Positions 7,725 through 9,594 of a stretch of DNA of 9,594 bases are shown here, one piece after another. The DNA comes from JBHJOF01 sp050330055. GTDB taxonomy: Bacteria; Pseudomonadota; Alphaproteobacteria; Kiloniellales; JAKSDN01. The notes beneath the pieces were generated by a model. It was not told the DNA's origin, did not search any database, and was given only the letters and a program-made list of their open reading frames with translations. The stretch is from the NCBI GenBank assembly GCA_050330055.1, contig JBHJOF010000251.1, positions 1 to 9,594 of the forward strand, in the 5' to 3' direction. Both the position numbers and the translations under genes were made by a program. Numbering within the stretch: position 1 is the stretch's first letter; each line of letters begins with the position of its first letter.

Positions 7725-8696
7725 CTACACCACCTTGTCGCGCGGTTTCTCGCCGGCGAAGAAGGCCTTCAGGTTCTCGACCACGCGCATCCCCATGGCG
7801 ACGCGGGTCTCGCGCGAGGCGCTGCCCAGGTGCGGCAGCAGCACGACGTTGTCCATGGCGAGCAGTTCCTCGGTCACCTTGGGCTCGGCCTCGTAGACGT
7901 CGAGCGCGGCGCCGGCGATGGTGCCGGCCTCGAGCGCCTCGACCAGGGCCGCCTCGTCGACCACGTCGCCGCGCGCCGAGTTTACCAGAAAAGCGCCCGG
8001 CTTCATGGCGGCGAAGCGCGCGCGGTTCATCAGGTGGAAGTTCTCCTTGCCGCCCGGGCAGTGCAGCGAGACGAAATCGGACTCGGCCAGCACTGCCTCG
8101 ACCGAGGGCCGCGCCTCGGCGCCCAGCGCCTTCGCGTCGGCGTCGCTCGGCGGATAGGGATCGTAGAAGATCACCCGCATGCCGAAGCCGTGGTGCGCCC
8201 GTCTGGCCATGGCGCGGGCGATGCGGCCCATGCCGATCAGGCCGATGGTCTTGCCGGTGACCTTGGCGCCCATCATGTGGGTCGGCCGCCAGCCGGTCCA
8301 GGCCTTGGTCCGCAGGTGGCGCTCGCCCTCGCCGGCGCGCCGCGCGATCATCAGCAGCAGGGTCATGGCGAGATCGGCCGTGCAGTCGGTCAGCACCTCG
8401 GGCGTGTTGGTGACGGTCAGGCCGCGCTTCTTCGCCGCCTCCAGGTCGATGTGGTTGAAGCCGACGCCGTAGCTGCCGAGGACCCGCGCCCGGAGCGGCT
8501 CGGCCGCCAGCACCTCGGCGTTGATCCTGTCGGAGACCGTCGGGCAGAGCGCATCCGCCTCGCCCAGCGCCGCCTGCAGCGCCGCCGTCGTCATGGGCTT
8601 GTCGCTCTCGTTGAGCTGGACGTCGAAGAGCTCGGCCAGCACGGCCTCGACCTCCTCCGGCCAGCGGCGGGTGACGACGACTTTCGGCTTGGTCAT
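7725..8696 (-). CDS. D-2-hydroxyacid dehydrogenase, glyoxylate/hydroxypyruvate reductase type
   Basis: A complete 323-residue cytoplasmic oxidoreductase that probably reduces glyoxylate to glycolate and/or hydroxypyruvate to D-glycerate with NAD(P)H. The substrate-binding part contains SYGVGFNHID (75-84) and TPEVLTDCTADLA (98-110). AWTGWRP (132-138) matches the Trp pair of human GRHPR (GWTSWKP), one of which contacts the substrate. The Rossmann motif is GLIGMGRIA (152-160), with Ala where the third Gly of GxGxxG normally stands. Asp179 (FYDPYP) at the end of the second strand suggests NADH rather than NADPH. Catalytic residues are Arg242 (NSARGD), Glu271 (YEAEP) and His289 (LLPHLGSAS). The ATG at 8696 follows AGGGGA (8702-8707) at 5 nt. 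The gene runs in the same direction as ppc, 377 bp upstream of it with two palindromes between, so a tight operon is unlikely. Exact substrate (glyoxylate, hydroxypyruvate or another 2-oxoacid) cannot be read from sequence. Confidence 0.92.
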   Translation of the reverse strand: MTKPKVVVTRRWPEEVEAVLAELFDVQLNESDKPMTTAALQAALGEADALCPTVSDRINAEVLAAEPLRARVLGSYGVGFNHIDLEAAKKRGLTVTNTPEVLTDCTADLAMTLLLMIARRAGEGERHLRTKAWTGWRPTHMMGAKVTGKTIGLIGMGRIARAMARRAHHGFGMRVIFYDPYPPSDADAKALGAEARPSVEAVLAESDFVSLHCPGGKENFHLMNRARFAAMKPGAFLVNSARGDVVDEAALVEALEAGTIAGAALDVYEAEPKVTEELLAMDNVVLLPHLGSASRETRVAMGMRVVENLKAFFAGEKPRDKVV

Positions 8697-8848
8697 GTGG
8701 TTCCCCTAGCCTCCCCAATTCGGCGTGTTGGTGCCCCGGACCGCTCTAGCCCAGCCGATGGCCGCGCGCAAACGCCAAAGCGCCGAGCCGGCCGGTCGGG
8801 GGGCCCAGCGAACGGGCGCCCCACGCCTTCTGCCTGCTTATAGTTTTC

Positions 8849-8857
8849 ATTATACCA
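8849..8857 (-). promoter_or_regulatory. Candidate extended -10 promoter for the dehydrogenase gene
   Basis: Read on the minus strand this is TGG-TATAAT, a perfect -10 hexamer (8849-8854) with the TGn extension. It faces the 2-hydroxyacid dehydrogenase and would give a leader of roughly 150 nt. No good -35 hexamer is seen at 16-18 bp; the nearest, TTGCGC, is 19 bp away. An extended -10 can act without a strong -35, so this is a plausible but unproven promoter. Confidence 0.4.
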
Positions 8858-9163
8858 GCACCATCACGCCCAGGCGCAAAGGGCAATAATTGTCATGGCA
8901 GACCAATGAATCGTTATGACAGGAGCCGGCGCGGATTCAATTCGGGCAATTCCTGTTTCCAGCCATGAGCGGACAGTCAGCGCTCCGCAAGCGCAGCCGC
9001 CCAATGGCATATCGCGATGCCGGCGGCGGAGCGGACCGCCGACTCCTAACTGGTCATCAGCACCAATATGCAGATATTGGAACAACATATAAAATTTTAG
9101 ACAAATCTATATTTATCAAGGAAACAATTTTCTTGAAGTTTTATTGATGCTTCATATTAGATT

Positions 9164-9182
9164 TACACTGTGTACTTATAAT
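9164..9182 (+). promoter_or_regulatory. Candidate -10 box with overlapping operator-like palindrome
   Basis: TATAAT at 9177-9182 is a perfect -10 hexamer at the end of the AT-rich island, facing the Gly-rich secreted protein gene about 267 bp downstream. Just upstream, TACAC-T-GTGTA (9164-9174) is a perfect 11-bp interrupted palindrome in the spacer, where a repressor or activator could bind. No convincing -35 is found at 16-18 bp (the TTGATG at 9144 is too far), which would fit an activator-dependent promoter. All of this is inference from motif and position. Confidence 0.4.
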
Positions 9183-9345
9183 TGCCGGTCGGCGACACTA
9201 CCGATATGGGCGAAACAAAGGACTTACAAAGGACTCATGGGCTTGTCGACGAAAGACTTCTGCCCCGGCACAGCCGCAACGACCGACGGTGTTCGCAAGT
9301 CCAGCTCGCCGGGCGGCCGACTCTTGGGCTGGCCTCGGATCAACT

Positions 9346-9372
9346 GAAACCCTCTCGGGTGAAGCCGGTTTC
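9346..9372 (+). other. Stem-loop in the leader of the Gly-rich protein gene
   Basis: GAAACC (9346-9351) is complementary to GGTTTC (9367-9372), with a smaller hairpin ACCC-TCTC-GGGT (9349-9360) overlapping it, so the two folds are mutually exclusive. A second pairing CCAGC (9301-9305) with GCTGG (9328-9332) lies just upstream. The ribosome binding site (9435-9441) is not directly sequestered by these stems. They could be structural or regulatory parts of a long 5' leader. Confidence 0.3.
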
Positions 9373-9448
9373 CATGTGGGCTGTCGTCGATCCGATCGCT
9401 GGGCAATCGGTCCATTCCTCAACTTCATTCGCATAGAAGGATATTGTC

Positions 9449-9594
9449 ATGAGCGGGACCCTTACCAAACGCGTCACTCTTCTGGCGACCGCGTCGACGC
9501 TGTCGCTGAGCCTCATCGGCACGCCTCTTGGTTTCAACCCTACAGATTTCAGTCTTGAGATCACCACGGCACAGGCTGCTGGCGGCGGTGGCGG
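9449..9594 (+). CDS. Secreted Gly-rich protein, N-terminal part (3' end outside window)
   Basis: ATG 9449 follows AGAAGGA (9435-9441) at 7 nt, a good ribosome binding site. The 48 visible codons are open to the window end. They begin MSGTLTKRVTLLATAS, with Lys/Arg residues followed by a hydrophobic, Leu/Ser/Thr-rich core up to LIGTPLG (about residue 28). A polar stretch NPTDFSLEITT leads to AQAAGGGG at residues 41-48. This looks like an unusually long Sec signal peptide with an Ala-x-Ala type cleavage site (AQA-A, residues 41-44), followed by a glycine run. Alphaproteobacteria have several exported Gly-rich proteins with this N-terminal pattern; I cannot name the family from this fragment. 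A less likely reading is that cleavage occurs earlier and the Ala/Gly run belongs to the mature protein. The long leader upstream suggests regulated expression. Confidence 0.75.
   Translation, partial: MSGTLTKRVTLLATASTLSLSLIGTPLGFNPTDFSLEITTAQAAGGGG

Larger units (their letters stand above)
8858..9448. other. Gene-free stretch with an AT-rich island and long leader
   Basis: No frame here has a credible start with a ribosome binding site or a recognisable protein. Bases 9061-9180 are 75% A/T (90 of 120), against strongly G/C-rich flanks. The part before it holds two isolated hairpins (8980-8994, GCGCT/AGCGC; 9024-9041, CGGCGG/CCGCCG) without T tracts. The part after it (9183-9448) is G/C-rich again and looks like an untranslated leader of the downstream secreted protein gene. 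Confidence 0.6.

Noticed and set aside
7702..8843. Frames overlapping the dehydrogenase gene (7702-8718 minus, 7830-8843 plus)
   Set aside because: They are shadows of a well-supported dehydrogenase gene, with low-complexity Arg/Gly/Ala translations.
9117..9143. Intrinsic terminator CAAGGAAA-CAA-TTTTCTTG followed by T-rich DNA
   Set aside because: The stem is AT-rich with a G.T pair and lies in an AT-rich island with no gene ending just upstream, so it is likely chance.
9263..9335. A cyclic-di-GMP (GEMM-I) riboswitch before the Gly-rich protein gene
   Set aside because: GCACAG at 9268-9273 and CGCAAG near 9294 resemble the conserved boxes at about the right spacing, but the required flanking stem (GGGC with GCC) does not pair and no tetraloop receptor is seen. 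A covariance-model search would settle it.
8864..9436. Small frames in the gap (8864-9088 minus, 9144-9347 plus, 9198-9434 minus)
   Set aside because: None has a ribosome binding site, a recognisable motif or typical third-position GC bias; two overlap the likely leader.

Overview
The window is GC-rich chromosomal DNA that looks like an alphaproteobacterium, probably Rhodospirillales-like. Reasons: strong G/C third-position bias in every long gene, a TPR plus GT-B protein of a type common in that class, and intergenic palindromes of the form TTGTCA-CCCCCGGA...TCCGGGGG...TGACAA, which I know from alphaproteobacterial genomes. This placement is inference from composition and family resemblance, not from a marker gene.

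Layout. (1) 1-2850, plus strand: the C-terminal 949 residues of a large secreted, acidic, adhesin-like protein. It has two beta-rich repeat modules, a von Willebrand factor A domain with an intact MIDAS metal site, another beta module, and a C-terminal jelly-roll-like module. The start lies outside the window. (2) 2851-2901: short convergent gap with a candidate two-way terminator. (3) 2902-4254, minus: TPR protein fused to a GT-B (heptosyltransferase/GT9-like) domain. (4) 4358-4530: long nested palindrome. (5) 4549-7347, minus: phosphoenolpyruvate carboxylase (ppc), complete. (6) 7348-7724: no gene, but two more palindromic elements. (7) 7725-8696, minus: D-2-hydroxyacid dehydrogenase of the glyoxylate/hydroxypyruvate reductase type. 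(8) 8697-9448: about 750 bp without a credible gene, including a 120-bp stretch (9061-9180) that is 75% A/T, with promoter-like elements and a long structured leader. (9) 9449-9594, plus: the first 48 codons of a secreted Gly-rich protein, cut by the window end.

How the genes fit together. The two outer plus-strand genes are both exported surface or extracellular proteins. The TPR/GT-B gene sits convergent to the VWA adhesin and could concern surface glycosylation, but nothing in the sequence proves this. ppc and the 2-hydroxyacid dehydrogenase are co-directional, 377 bp apart. PEP carboxylase and hydroxypyruvate reductase are both serine-cycle or glyoxylate-linked enzymes, and this ppc lacks recognisable counterparts of residues that bind the feedback inhibitor aspartate in E. 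coli. I found no CRISPR array, tRNA, rRNA, transposase or phage gene. No clearly new multi-gene system is visible. The best leads are the unusual PEPC C-terminus, the nested palindromes flanking ppc, the non-RTX VWA adhesin end, and the AT-rich leader before the Gly-rich secreted protein.
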